Assembly: GCF_900188395.1 (NCBI RefSeq)
Contig: NZ_FZOB01000010.1
Location: 1 to 53,685 of the forward strand
Source: Desulfurobacterium atlanticum
Lineage (GTDB): Bacteria; Aquificota; Aquificia; Desulfurobacteriales; Desulfurobacteriaceae
DNA: 53,685 nucleotides
Direction: 5' to 3'
The first letter of the stretch is position 1. Each line of letters starts with the position of its first letter. Below the pieces are notes generated by a model. It searched no databases, had not been told where the DNA came from, and saw nothing but the letters and a program-made list of their open reading frames with translations. Made by a program: the position numbers and the translations under genes. This document shows positions 34,200 to 42,538 of this stretch, one piece after another.

Positions 34200-35000
34200 T
34201 CAACCTCCCCAGAATTTTAAAATCAACTCCCGCACTACTTTAGCCGCAAGCATCTGTGTGATACCTGAAGGATCATAAGGAGGAGAAACTTCCACAATGT
34301 CAAACCCAACAATATTAGCAGATGGTAAATTATAGATAATTGAAAAAAATTCAACTGGCGTTCCACCACATGGCTCTGGCGTGCCAGTTCCAGGTGCAAA
34401 CGCAGGATCAAAATAATCTATATCTATTGAGAAATAGATATTCTTTTCATTTTCCAAAATCTCTGGAAGTTTTTTTATATCCACCAGATGAAGGAGAGGA
34501 TTATCCCTTATAAGAGTAAACTCCTCCAGCGTCCCGCTTCTTACACCAACATGAACAATCTTACACCCAAGCTCTAAAACCCGTCTCATAACACAAGCAT
34601 GAGAATAAGCTGTTCCAGAGTAAATATCTCTCAAATCTGTATGAGCATCAAAATGAATAACCGTAAGTTCTCCATATCTCTCTTTCAAAGCTTTTACAAC
34701 AGGAAAAGTTACAGAATGCTCTCCTCCAAGCATTACAGGGATCTTTACATTCTCCATAAAAGAGTAAACTGTTTCTACCATATCTTCTGGCAAAGCATTA
34801 ATTTCAAGATCACCAGCATCGCAAAAATCAATATCATCAAGATCTCTATTTAAAGCAGGACTATAAGTTTCCAAGTTTTCCGAAAAAAATCTTATACCAG
34901 CAGGTGCAAACCTTGCTCCAGGCCTAAAACAGGTAGTTCCGTCAAAAGGAACACCAAAAATCGTTATTTCTCCTCTATCTTTTGCAGCCAGAAATTTCAT
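34200..35000 (-). CDS. speB: Agmatinase family ureohydrolase
   Basis: SpeB removes urea from agmatine or N1-aminopropylagmatine. The 266-residue protein has the binuclear manganese motifs GGEHSVTFP, HFDAHTDLR and SIDIDYFDPAFAPGTGTPEP, with the final EPCGG in place of the more usual EPGGL. This makes it a true ureohydrolase. It is first in the speB-speE-bpsA operon. The other genes needed, for arginine and S-adenosylmethionine decarboxylases, are not in the window. The 52-base gap upstream separates it from the divergent minC. Confidence 0.93.
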   Translation of the reverse strand: MKFLAAKDRGEITIFGVPFDGTTCFRPGARFAPAGIRFFSENLETYSPALNRDLDDIDFCDAGDLEINALPEDMVETVYSFMENVKIPVMLGGEHSVTFPVVKALKERYGELTVIHFDAHTDLRDIYSGTAYSHACVMRRVLELGCKIVHVGVRSGTLEEFTLIRDNPLLHLVDIKKLPEILENEKNIYFSIDIDYFDPAFAPGTGTPEPCGGTPVEFFSIIYNLPSANIVGFDIVEVSPPYDPSGITQMLAAKVVRELILKFWGG

Positions 35001-35052
35001 CTTTTTCCCCTTATGGTAAAATTAAGCTAAAATATCCTGAGGAAATTATACG

Positions 35053-35700
35053 ATGGATTACAAAATTAGAGGAACAAATATCCTCGGAATTGAAATCATT
35101 ATTCCTCCGCAAAAGTTTAACCTTGAAGACATAAAGAAATTTATATCAGAAAAAAAAGATATAATGAAGAAAACAAGGCTTGTAATAACTTTTGATGACG
35201 TTATTCCTAAAGAAACAGAGATAAGAGAGATTGCTGAATTTATAAAAAATTTTCCAGAAATAATTTTCTGTGGATTTAAAACTTCAAAAAGAGAAACACG
35301 GGAACTGTGTCTTCAGGCCGGCTTTCCCTGCGATATGTCAACCCTTGAACTTGAAAGAACTACAGAAAGAGCTTCCAACGAAGAGATAAAGTTTATAAAG
35401 AAAACTGTCCGCTCAGGAGAAAAGGTTTCTTCTTCCGGAGACATTGCAATATTAGGAGATGTTAACCCCGGTGCTGAAGTTGAAGCGGGAGGGAATGTAT
35501 ATATATTTGGAAGTTTAAGAGGACTTGTAAAAGCTGGCATCGGGAAAAAAGAATGTGAAATCAGAGCCCTATTTGTTCAAACACCTCGTATTGAAGTGTG
35601 TGGAGAAGAGAAAACTTTTGACAGAAATGAAAAGTTCTATAATTTCAGGCTTATATATAAAAATGGTAAAATTAGAATTAACAACACGGAGAGGGTTTAA
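35053..35700 (+). CDS. minC: Septum site-determining protein MinC
   Basis: MinC blocks FtsZ assembly away from mid-cell, activated by MinD. The 215-residue protein has an N-terminal domain with a weakly conserved FtsZ-binding fold (about 1-105) and a C-terminal beta-helix with VSSSGDIAILGDVNPGAEVE and GGNVYIFGSLRGLVKAG, the MinD-binding face. The length is typical. GAGG lies ten bases before the ATG, a rather long spacing. It leads minC-minD-minE. Confidence 0.93.
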   Translation: MDYKIRGTNILGIEIIIPPQKFNLEDIKKFISEKKDIMKKTRLVITFDDVIPKETEIREIAEFIKNFPEIIFCGFKTSKRETRELCLQAGFPCDMSTLELERTTERASNEEIKFIKKTVRSGEKVSSSGDIAILGDVNPGAEVEAGGNVYIFGSLRGLVKAGIGKKECEIRALFVQTPRIEVCGEEKTFDRNEKFYNFRLIYKNGKIRINNTERV

Positions 35701-35703
35701 ATT

Positions 35704-36501
35704 ATGGAAGATAAGGTCTTTTGTATAACATCCGGAAAAGGAGGTGTGGGAAAAAGTACAATAACCGGTAACATAGCTACCGCTCTGGCAATGAAAGGTT
35801 ATAAGGTTGTAGCAATAGATGCTGATATTGGACTTAGAAACCTTGACCTTGTTCTGGGGCTTGAAAACAGAATAGTTTACGATATTGTTCATGTGATAGA
35901 AGGTGTTTGTCCGCCTGAAAAAGCTCTTGTAAAAGATAAAAAAACTAAGAATCTTTTCCTTCTTCCTGCTGCCCAAACAAAGGATAAAAGCGCTGTAAAA
36001 CCTGAAGACCTTATCTCCATAGTTGAAGCTTTAAGGGAAAAATTTGATTTTATATTTATAGACTCACCAGCTGGAATAGAAGAAGGATTTAAAACTGCCG
36101 TTGCACCGGCAGACGGAGTTCTTGTTGTGACAAATCCTGAAATGGCATCCATAAGAGATGCTGACAGAGTTACAGGCCTTTGTGAAGCTATGGGAAAACT
36201 AGAACCAAAGCTTATAATAAACCGTCTTGATCCTGCGAAAGTAAAAAGAGGAGATATGCTTGATGTTGAAGATGTTCTTCAAATTCTCGGTCTTGAGTTA
36301 ATTGGAGTTGTTCCTGAAGATAAAAACATGGTAGCCTATATCAATAGGGGACAGCCTGCAGTCCTTGAAAATGACTCCATTGCAGGAAAAGCTTTAAGAA
36401 ATATAGCCGAAAGAATTTTAGGTAAAGATGTGCCCTTTATGAAACTTGATACTGAAGAAGGGCTGCTATCAAAATTCAAAAGATTGTTCGGTGGGAGCTA
36501 A
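35704..36501 (+). CDS. minD: Septum site-determining protein MinD (ATPase)
   Basis: MinD is a membrane-binding ATPase that recruits MinC. The 265-residue protein begins with the deviant Walker A GKGGVGKST near residue 10 and has switch regions DADIGLRNLD and IDSPAGIEEGF. The C-terminal amphipathic helix, SKFKRLFGG, is the membrane-targeting sequence. It lies three bases after minC and two before minE. Confidence 0.97.
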   Translation: MEDKVFCITSGKGGVGKSTITGNIATALAMKGYKVVAIDADIGLRNLDLVLGLENRIVYDIVHVIEGVCPPEKALVKDKKTKNLFLLPAAQTKDKSAVKPEDLISIVEALREKFDFIFIDSPAGIEEGFKTAVAPADGVLVVTNPEMASIRDADRVTGLCEAMGKLEPKLIINRLDPAKVKRGDMLDVEDVLQILGLELIGVVPEDKNMVAYINRGQPAVLENDSIAGKALRNIAERILGKDVPFMKLDTEEGLLSKFKRLFGGS

Positions 36502-36503
36502 AA

Positions 36504-36746
36504 ATGGGATTCTGGCCTTTTAATAGAAAACCAAGCAAGGATGTAGCAAAACAAAGGCTTCAGGTGATTTTAAAATATGATAGGGCAGGACTGCCACCAA
36601 ATGCTGTGGATGCGATAAAAGACGCTATTTTAACTGCTTTAAAGGATTTCCCGTTTGTTGACATCTCAGGAATAAAAATAAATTTTCCTCAGGATGAACA
36701 GGAAGAAAAGATAGAGCTTGAAATTCCCGTTAAAACCGAAAAATAG
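36504..36746 (+). CDS. minE: Cell division topological specificity factor MinE
   Basis: MinE drives MinD off the membrane and sets the pole-to-pole oscillation. The 80-residue protein has the N-terminal membrane-contact segment (GFWPFNRKPSKDVAKQRL) and the MinD-binding strand LQVILKYDRAGLPPN, then the dimerisation domain. The length is typical. The stop codon abuts the stop codon of the convergent next gene with no gap. Confidence 0.93.
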   Translation: MGFWPFNRKPSKDVAKQRLQVILKYDRAGLPPNAVDAIKDAILTALKDFPFVDISGIKINFPQDEQEEKIELEIPVKTEK

Positions 36747-37325
36747 CTAAAGTCTAAAACCTACTCCCAAATTAAAAGAATTCCAGGATCCTTCAGCTAT
36801 AGGAGTAGATAAAACCTTGCCTAGGCTATTTTTAAACACAGCAAACAAACATAATCTTTTCGTCAAAAAAGCATCAACTGTAAAAACCACTGCCGGGAAA
36901 AAATCGGACAAAAAATCTGTTGAATAATCGGAACCATCTACAGAAAATTTCTCATAAAACTTAAAAAAACCTTCTATTCCACCTTTAAATACCAAACCTT
37001 TCAAATCCTTTTTGAATCCCCCTCCAGCAAAAATATATCCCCCTGTAAGCCTATATTCTTTAACATCACCAGAATAAAAATAAAAGGTTGAGGAAACACC
37101 CAAAAATTCAGTTCCTCCTTCAAAATAGTAGGATTTAAACTCTTGTGAGAAAGAGATAGAAAAAGACGGATAAACATCCCTCTCAAGTAAATAAACAGGA
37201 TAATCCTTGAAAAGTTCTTCATAACCAGAAATTGAAGACCATCCCGATCCAAACTTCAAGAGAAGACCATCAGCCTTTGAAGCACACGGAAGTATCAGTA
37301 TTAAAAGAAAAATAAGAAAAACCAT
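36747..37325 (-). CDS. Predicted small outer-membrane beta-barrel protein
   Basis: This 192-residue protein has a signal peptide (hydrophobic LIFLLILILPCASKADG) and then alternates short aromatic and glycine-rich strands, including YYFEGGTEFLG and YRLTGGYIFAGGG. It ends GVGFRL, with the C-terminal strand typical of barrels. Its function is unknown; no family was recognised. The ATG at 37325 is chosen over an upstream in-frame GTG at 37337, because GGAG lies six bases ahead. It lies 11 bases after the clostripain-family gene, so the pair is probably an operon. Confidence 0.7.
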   Translation of the reverse strand: MVFLIFLLILILPCASKADGLLLKFGSGWSSISGYEELFKDYPVYLLERDVYPSFSISFSQEFKSYYFEGGTEFLGVSSTFYFYSGDVKEYRLTGGYIFAGGGFKKDLKGLVFKGGIEGFFKFYEKFSVDGSDYSTDFLSDFFPAVVFTVDAFLTKRLCLFAVFKNSLGKVLSTPIAEGSWNSFNLGVGFRL

Positions 37326-37336
37326 ATTTAACTCCA

Positions 37337-38461
37337 CTAATTAACAAAACTTTCTAAAAACTCATCCCAGTTTGTTTGTGTAAAAAGATTGTAGGGACTA
37401 AAATAGCTATAATTATAATACTCTTCAGGACTTATATCTGAGGCACTTTGCGGAAAGTAGATTGAAACCCCTTTCAACTTGTTAAAAACGGAACGAACAT
37501 AAAACTTATCAAGGGCAGATTTAAGATTGTTAATCTCCTGAACGAGAATCTCATCTGAAGAAACAGTAAAAAGACTATCAGCAAAAGAATAAAGGTCTAT
37601 GTAGTCTGAAAAGTAAGGATCTACATACAAACTATTTTCCCTTGCTATTTTAAAATCTAAAGATGTTGATGGAGAGTAGAAAGAAACAATATTTTCAAGA
37701 CTATTAACAACACCATCCATATCTGTTGAATTTACCGCTGCAAGAACACAATCTTCTACTCCAGTTTCTGCACAATAATCTCTATAAAAAGTGTAATATG
37801 AATCAACAGCTGCCTTTCCAAGAGAAAAAGGAGATAAATCAGTTTTTCTGAAAACCTCAATCAAACCTTTATAATCCCAGCCATTACCAGGCTCCGATGC
37901 CTCTGAAGCAACCATCACATCAGCAAAATCTTTAAACGTGTAAAAAACCTCTACCATACCAGCAAGACACTCATCAAACCCCAAAAAACCAAGATGAATA
38001 CTATTATCCTTTAGCACTTTATATATTTCATACATTGTTAGATAATCTTTTGAAGTATCGTCTATACTGGCAATTTCCCAGCCATTTCCATGATCCCAGA
38101 CAACAAGAGCAAGATTTGAGAAAGAGTAATGATGAAAAATAGAATCTAAAAACAGTTTTAAGGTATCAGGACTTCCAGTATTCAAATTTCCGAAACCTTC
38201 AACAGGCTCAAGCCATCCATTTTTAACTTCATAAACTGTCGTCCCCTCTCCTCTATCACAAAGAACAACCACCCTTACATTTTCATCAGAACCCGCATCC
38301 ATCATCTCTTTAAGATCAAGTGTCGCATAATCGGATAGATTATTATCACCGGCCATATAAACCGCAACAACCCACTTTGAATATCTATTATCAGAAACTT
38401 CGTAAGAACAGGAAAAAACTCCTAAAAGAGCAAACAGAAAAATCAGCTTAATCCATGACAT
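37337..38461 (-). CDS. Clostripain-family (C11) cysteine peptidase, lipoprotein
   Basis: The 374-residue protein has a lipoprotein signal (LLGVFSC, Cys18) and a C11 caspase-like catalytic domain. The histidine is in VWDHGNGW (H124) and the cysteine in LGFDECLAGMVEVFY (C165), with the N-terminal strand VVAVYMAGDNNLSDY and a RGEGTTVY segment. Such peptidases cleave after arginine or lysine. Its targets are unknown. It follows the rplQ terminator and precedes the barrel protein, so it may act at the cell surface. Confidence 0.85.
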   Translation of the reverse strand: MSWIKLIFLFALLGVFSCSYEVSDNRYSKWVVAVYMAGDNNLSDYATLDLKEMMDAGSDENVRVVVLCDRGEGTTVYEVKNGWLEPVEGFGNLNTGSPDTLKLFLDSIFHHYSFSNLALVVWDHGNGWEIASIDDTSKDYLTMYEIYKVLKDNSIHLGFLGFDECLAGMVEVFYTFKDFADVMVASEASEPGNGWDYKGLIEVFRKTDLSPFSLGKAAVDSYYTFYRDYCAETGVEDCVLAAVNSTDMDGVVNSLENIVSFYSPSTSLDFKIARENSLYVDPYFSDYIDLYSFADSLFTVSSDEILVQEINNLKSALDKFYVRSVFNKLKGVSIYFPQSASDISPEEYYNYSYFSPYNLFTQTNWDEFLESFVN

Positions 38462-38485
38462 ATCAAAAATTCTCCCTACAAAAAT

Positions 38486-38512
38486 AAAAAAGGGAGAGCC
38501 AAAGCTCTCCCT
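38486..38512 (-). terminator. Intrinsic terminator after rplQ
   Basis: A 9-bp stem (38491-38499 with 38504-38512) with a four-base loop is followed on the minus strand by TTTTT (38490-38486) and a further TTTT after one A. It closes the S10-spc-alpha cluster 22 bases after the rplQ stop. Confidence 0.9.
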
Positions 38513-38534
38513 TTAATTATAACAATCTATACTC

Positions 38535-38912
38535 TTACTCAGCTGATTCTTCTTCTGTTTCAACAAGCATAACTATAGCTGTTGGAGCAGCATCACCTTT
38601 TCTGAAATCGTAATGAAGAAGTCTTGTATATCCACCGTTTCTATCTGCATACTTTGGAGCTATCTCATTTACAACTTTAAAAGCAACATCTTCTCTTGTA
38701 ATTATCGCATTCACTTCTCTTATAGCTTTAAGCTTATCCTGAGACTTTGCTTTCGTAATAACTTTATCAGCAAGTCTTCTAAGCTCTTTTGCCCTGGCAA
38801 TAGTAGTTACAACCTTCCCGTGTTCCATCAAATCTGTTACAAGATTTCTAAGCATCATTACTCTATGCTCAGTGCGTCTTCCCAATTTTTTTCTCTTAAC
38901 TCTATGTCTCAT
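38535..38912 (-). CDS. rplQ: 50S ribosomal protein L17
   Basis: L17 binds domain III of 23S rRNA near the tunnel exit. The 125-residue protein begins MRHRVKRKKLGRRTEHRVMM and contains RNLVTDLMEHGKVVTT and AKELRRLADKVITKAK. The C-terminus ends in acidic ETEEESAE. It overlaps rpoA by four bases and is the last gene of the alpha operon. Confidence 0.96.
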   Translation of the reverse strand: MRHRVKRKKLGRRTEHRVMMLRNLVTDLMEHGKVVTTIARAKELRRLADKVITKAKSQDKLKAIREVNAIITREDVAFKVVNEIAPKYADRNGGYTRLLHYDFRKGDAAPTAIVMLVETEEESAE

Positions 38913-39871
38913 TCCTCTTTACCTCCGGAAAGTTCAAGTCCTAAAGAGGAAAGAACCTCTTTAATCTGAGCTATGGACTTATTACCCAATCCTTTAAGTT
39001 TCTTTAAATCAGCATCGGTTAATTTTATAAGTTCTCCTATAGTTTCAACTCCTGCTTCTTTAAGAGCCCTGAGAGCCCTGGACTTAAGACCAGCCTCTTC
39101 AAGAGTCATTGAAAGTTTCTCATCTTCTTTCTCTTCTTCCTGATGAACCTCAACAACCGGCACTTCTGGAGTGACCTCAGCAAGATTAACCATAACTGAA
39201 GAGAAGTGATCTATCAAAATAGAACAAGCTTTAGCAAGAGCTTCCTTAGGAGTTACTCCTCCATCTGTCCATATTTCCATAGTAAGTTTGTTGTAATCTG
39301 TCCTTCTTCCAACCCTTGTATCTTCAACTTTAAACGCAACCTTTCTAACAGGAGAAAAATCAGCATCAAGAGCTATCCATCCAAGAGTTGAAATATCAAA
39401 AATTTCCTGAATCTCCTCTGAAAGAACAAATCCTTTACCTTTATCTATACGAAGATGAAGTTCTATCTCAGAATTTTCATTATCAAGAGTTGCTATTTCC
39501 TTGTCTGGAGTAAGAAGCTTAACCTGTGAAGGAAGTTCAAAATCAGAAGCATAAACTTTCCCGGGTCCTTTCTTTCTGAGCTCTATAAATACCGGAGCAT
39601 CTCCATGAAGAGCAAACCTTAAATCTTTTATATTAAGCACTATTTCCGTCAAATCTTCAACAACTCCAGGAAGAGTTGTAAACTCATGCCAGGCTCCCTC
39701 AAACTTAACTGCTGTAGGAGCAGCACCTTCTATGGAGGAAAGAAGAACCCTTCTAAGTGCATTACCTACAGTTACACCATACCCCTTTTCAAGAGGTTCA
39801 ACAACAAATCTTCCGTAGGAGTCTGTGTGTTCCTCCCAGCGGAATTTATCAGGTGTGATAAATTCAATCAT
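38909..39871 (-). CDS. rpoA: DNA-directed RNA polymerase alpha subunit
   Basis: RpoA dimerises to seed RNA polymerase assembly and its C-terminal domain contacts promoters. The 320-residue protein begins MIEFITPDKFRWEEHTDSYG. The N-terminal domain has EPLEKGYGVTVGNALRRVLL, and the C-terminal domain has LGLKSRALRALKEAGVETI-like features and KLKGLGNKSIAQI. The start at 39871 is chosen over an in-frame GTG at 39883 because GGAGG lies five bases before the ATG. It overlaps rplQ by four bases. Confidence 0.96.
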   Translation of the reverse strand: MIEFITPDKFRWEEHTDSYGRFVVEPLEKGYGVTVGNALRRVLLSSIEGAAPTAVKFEGAWHEFTTLPGVVEDLTEIVLNIKDLRFALHGDAPVFIELRKKGPGKVYASDFELPSQVKLLTPDKEIATLDNENSEIELHLRIDKGKGFVLSEEIQEIFDISTLGWIALDADFSPVRKVAFKVEDTRVGRRTDYNKLTMEIWTDGGVTPKEALAKACSILIDHFSSVMVNLAEVTPEVPVVEVHQEEEKEDEKLSMTLEEAGLKSRALRALKEAGVETIGELIKLTDADLKKLKGLGNKSIAQIKEVLSSLGLELSGGKEE

Positions 39872-39896
39872 TATTTCCTCCACTAAAGGTTAGCTA

Positions 39897-40523
39897 TTAC
39901 TTAGAGTAGAGCTCTACAATCAGGTTCTCTGCAATAGGAATCTCTATCTCATCTCTCGTAGGTTCAGCCTTTACAATCCCCTTGAAATTCTCAGCATCAA
40001 GCTCGAGCCAGGATGGAACACCCCTTTGTTTAGCAAGCTCAATACCTGAGAGTATATCAGGAATGTTTCTACTTTTCTCTCTTACCTCTATAACATCACC
40101 AGGCTTAACAAGGAAAGAAGGCCTTGTAACTTTCTTCCCATTTACAAGAATATGTCCATGAACAACAAGCTGCCTTGCATGTCTATGAGACTTTCCAAAA
40201 CCAAGCCTGTAAACCACATTATCCAGTCTGCTTTCAAGAAGCTTAAGAAGATTTTCACCAGTCTGCCCTTTCATCCTTTCGGCCATCTTATAGAAACGTC
40301 TGAACTGCTCCTCTCTTACCCCGTAGTAATATTTAACCTTCTGTTTCTCCATAAGCTGACGGCCGTAGTAGGAAATCTTCCTTCTGCTTCTACCGTGCTG
40401 TCCCGGTGGGTAAGGTCTTTTATCTGTTATAGCTTTACCTTTAAGTGATTTCTCTTCACCAACATAAATATTCACACCTAAACGACGAGCTATACGCCAC
40501 TTCGCTCCTCTATATCTTGCCAT
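39897..40523 (-). CDS. rpsD: 30S ribosomal protein S4
   Basis: S4 nucleates 30S assembly at the 16S five-way junction. The 208-residue protein starts MARYRGAKWRIARRLGVNIY and has the S4 RNA-binding domain with LDNVVYRLGFGKSHRHARQLV and GHILVNGKKV. The N-terminus lacks the zinc-binding cysteines of some homologues. GGAGG lies six bases before the ATG at 40523; a TTG one codon earlier is less likely. In many bacteria S4 represses the alpha operon. Confidence 0.96.
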   Translation of the reverse strand: MARYRGAKWRIARRLGVNIYVGEEKSLKGKAITDKRPYPPGQHGRSRRKISYYGRQLMEKQKVKYYYGVREEQFRRFYKMAERMKGQTGENLLKLLESRLDNVVYRLGFGKSHRHARQLVVHGHILVNGKKVTRPSFLVKPGDVIEVREKSRNIPDILSGIELAKQRGVPSWLELDAENFKGIVKAEPTRDEIEIPIAENLIVELYSK

Positions 40524-40535
40524 CAATTACCTCCA

Positions 40536-40931
40536 TTAAACTCTTCTTCTCTTAGGTGGTCTGCAACCATCATGAGGAATAGGAGTAACATCTTTAATAA
40601 CTTTTATGTTTAAACCTGTTGCCGCAATAGCCTTAATAGCCGTTTCTCTACCACCACCGTTTCCTTTGATCCATATTTCAACATCTTTTACACCGTACTC
40701 AGACATAGCCTTTTTAGCAGCTTTTTCAGCAGCAAGCTGAGCAGCATAAGGTGTACTTTTCCTTGTTCCTTTAAAACCAACTGTTCCACCTGAAGCCCAT
40801 GTAAGAGTATTACCTTCTTTATCTGTAAAGGTGATTATCGTATTGTTAAAAGTGGTCTGGATATGCGCTATAGCATAACCTACGGTTCTTTTTGCTTTCT
40901 TTTTGGCACCGCCTCTTTTTCTTCTTGCCAT
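40536..40931 (-). CDS. rpsK: 30S ribosomal protein S11
   Basis: S11 forms part of the 30S platform near the mRNA exit. The 131-residue protein has [34 protein letters not shown] and the C-terminal [18 protein letters not shown]. Its N-terminus is rich in lysine and arginine ([15 protein letters not shown]). It lies between rpsM and rpsD in the standard order. Confidence 0.97.
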   Translation of the reverse strand: MARRKRGGAKKKAKRTVGYAIAHIQTTFNNTIITFTDKEGNTLTWASGGTVGFKGTRKSTPYAAQLAAEKAAKKAMSEYGVKDVEIWIKGNGGGRETAIKAIAATGLNIKVIKDVTPIPHDGCRPPKRRRV

Positions 40932-40943
40932 TAATTACCTCCT

Positions 40944-41324
40944 TTACTTCTTAGTAGCCTTTTTCTTCCCGGCTACAGTCTTCTTAGGTCCTTTCCTTGT
41001 TCTGGCATTTGTCCTTGTTCTCTGTCCTCTTACCGGAAGGCCTAGTCTGTGTCTCACACCTCTGTAACAGCCAATATCTATAAGCCTTCTGATATTCATT
41101 GCTATCTCTTTTCTTAAGTCACCTTCAACCTTATACTCGCTCTCTATAATCTTTCTGATTTTTGCTATCTCTTCCTCTGTAAGATCCTTGACCCTTTTTT
41201 CAGGATCTATACCAGCTTCTTCACAAATTTTGAAACCTGTTTTTATCCCTATTCCGTAAATATACGCAAGGGAATACGGAACCTTCTTGTTATCTGGAAT
41301 ATCAACACCTGCTATCCTTGCCAT
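40944..41324 (-). CDS. rpsM: 30S ribosomal protein S13
   Basis: S13 lies in the 30S head and contacts the 50S subunit and P-site tRNA. The 126-residue protein begins [20 protein letters not shown], has IYGIGIKTG and [20 protein letters not shown], and ends in a lysine-rich tail. GGAGG precedes the ATG. It lies nine bases after rpmJ. Confidence 0.97.
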   Translation of the reverse strand: MARIAGVDIPDNKKVPYSLAYIYGIGIKTGFKICEEAGIDPEKRVKDLTEEEIAKIRKIIESEYKVEGDLRKEIAMNIRRLIDIGCYRGVRHRLGLPVRGQRTRTNARTRKGPKKTVAGKKKATKK

Positions 41325-41333
41325 CTTTCCTCC

Positions 41334-41450
41334 TTACTTACCTTGTCTCTGCTTGTGCTTCGGGTTTTCACAAATTACCCTTACAACACCCTTTCTCTTA
41401 ATAATCTTACACTTTGGACAAATCTTCTTCACAGATGGTCTTACCTTCAT
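41334..41450 (-). CDS. rpmJ: 50S ribosomal protein L36
   Basis: This 38-residue protein is L36, too short for most gene finders. It begins [16 protein letters not shown] and ends [10 protein letters not shown]. The zinc ligands CPKC (11 and 14), Cys27 and His32 are all present, so it is the zinc form. GAGG lies five bases before the ATG. Its place between infA and rpmM-type rpsM is standard. Confidence 0.95.
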   Translation of the reverse strand: MKVRPSVKKICPKCKIIKRKGVVRVICENPKHKQRQGK

Positions 41451-41509
41451 CTTTCCTCTCCGTCGTTAAAGTTTTGTGCCGTTAGCCGCGGTTTTATCTT
41501 AGGGACGGA
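41451..41509 (-). promoter_or_regulatory. Structured spacer between infA and rpmJ
   Basis: This 59-base gap is longer and more GC-rich than almost all other spacers in the ribosomal cluster. In the mRNA, UCCGUC (41509-41504) can pair with GACGGA (41464-41459), placing the pair just upstream of the rpmJ ribosome binding site. Inside it lies ACCGCGGCU followed three bases later by GGCAC, complementary to the 530-loop region of 16S rRNA. It may be a leader for the alpha-operon part of the cluster; the evidence is limited. Confidence 0.35.
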
Positions 41510-41728
41510 TTATCCTTTCCTGAAAATTATTCTGCCCCTCGTTAAATCGTAAGGACTCAGCTCGACAACCACACGGTCGCCTGGCAAAATTCTTATAAAA
41601 TGCACCCTCATCTTTCCTGATGCGTGAGCAAGTACCTGATGTCCATTATCAAGCTCAACTTTAAAGTAAGCGTTAGGCAGAGCTTCCACTACCTTCCCCT
41701 CTACCTGAATACCTTTCTCTTTTGCCAT
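41510..41728 (-). CDS. infA: Translation initiation factor IF-1
   Basis: IF-1 blocks the 30S A site during initiation. The 72-residue OB-fold protein has the family segments [31 protein letters not shown]-like ([15 protein letters not shown]) and [19 protein letters not shown]. Length is exactly typical. It sits between map and rpmJ as in many bacteria. Confidence 0.97.
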   Translation of the reverse strand: MAKEKGIQVEGKVVEALPNAYFKVELDNGHQVLAHASGKMRVHFIRILPGDRVVVELSPYDLTRGRIIFRKG

Positions 41729-41764
41729 ACCTCTCCTCTACAAAAATTAAACGTTCAATTTTTC

Positions 41765-42538
41765 TCAAATTTCCGATAGAATTATATATCCATTTTCTAT
41801 AATGGCAACATCATGCTCAAAATGAGCCGACAGTTTACCATCTTTTGTAACAACAGTCCATCTATCTCTTTTTACTTTTACCTTGTAAGTCCCCTCATTC
41901 ACCATCGGTTCTATCGCAAACACCATTCCAGGTTCAAGAGTTATATCGGGATATCCTTTATACACATAGTTTGTTATTTGAGGTTCCTCATGCAGAGCTT
42001 TTCCAATCCCATGACCGGCATAATCTCTAACAACAGAGAAGCCATGAGATTCCACATGCTTTTGAATAGCTCGAGAAACATCTATCAACTTCCCACCGGG
42101 TTTTAGCTGTTCTATACCTTTATAAAGAGACTCTTTGGTAACCTCTAAAAGCTTCCTTGCATTATCAGCAATATCCCCAACAGGAAAAGTTATTGCCACA
42201 TCGCCGTAAAAACCATCTTTAATAACACCAAAATCAAGGCTTACAATATCTCCCTCTTTAAAAATCTTCCTGCCTGTAGGAAGACCATGAACAACTTCTT
42301 CGTTTACAGAAACACAGATAGCTCCAGGGAATCCAGCATAACCTAAGAAGGCTGGCTTCACTCCATACTCTTTACAATAACTTCTTGCAAGCTTATCTAT
42401 ATCAAGAGCAGTTATACCAGGAGATATGTTTTCCCCTATTTTAAGGAGAATCTCCATAGTAAGAGCAGCTGCATTCCTTAACCTACCTATCTCTTCGGAA
42501 GTTTTAATAGGAATCTGTCTTCTCAAAGCTTTAACCAT
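41765..42538 (-). CDS. map: Methionine aminopeptidase, type I
   Basis: Map removes the starting methionine from new proteins. The 257-residue protein has the pita-bread fold metal ligands: the aspartates in LDFGVIKDGFYGDVAIT, the histidine in YAGHGIGKALHEEPQI, and the glutamates of FAIEPMVNEG and FEHDVAIIENGY. It lacks the insert of type II enzymes. Its start overlaps the adk stop by eight bases. Confidence 0.96.
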   Translation of the reverse strand: MVKALRRQIPIKTSEEIGRLRNAAALTMEILLKIGENISPGITALDIDKLARSYCKEYGVKPAFLGYAGFPGAICVSVNEEVVHGLPTGRKIFKEGDIVSLDFGVIKDGFYGDVAITFPVGDIADNARKLLEVTKESLYKGIEQLKPGGKLIDVSRAIQKHVESHGFSVVRDYAGHGIGKALHEEPQITNYVYKGYPDITLEPGMVFAIEPMVNEGTYKVKVKRDRWTVVTKDGKLSAHFEHDVAIIENGYIILSEI

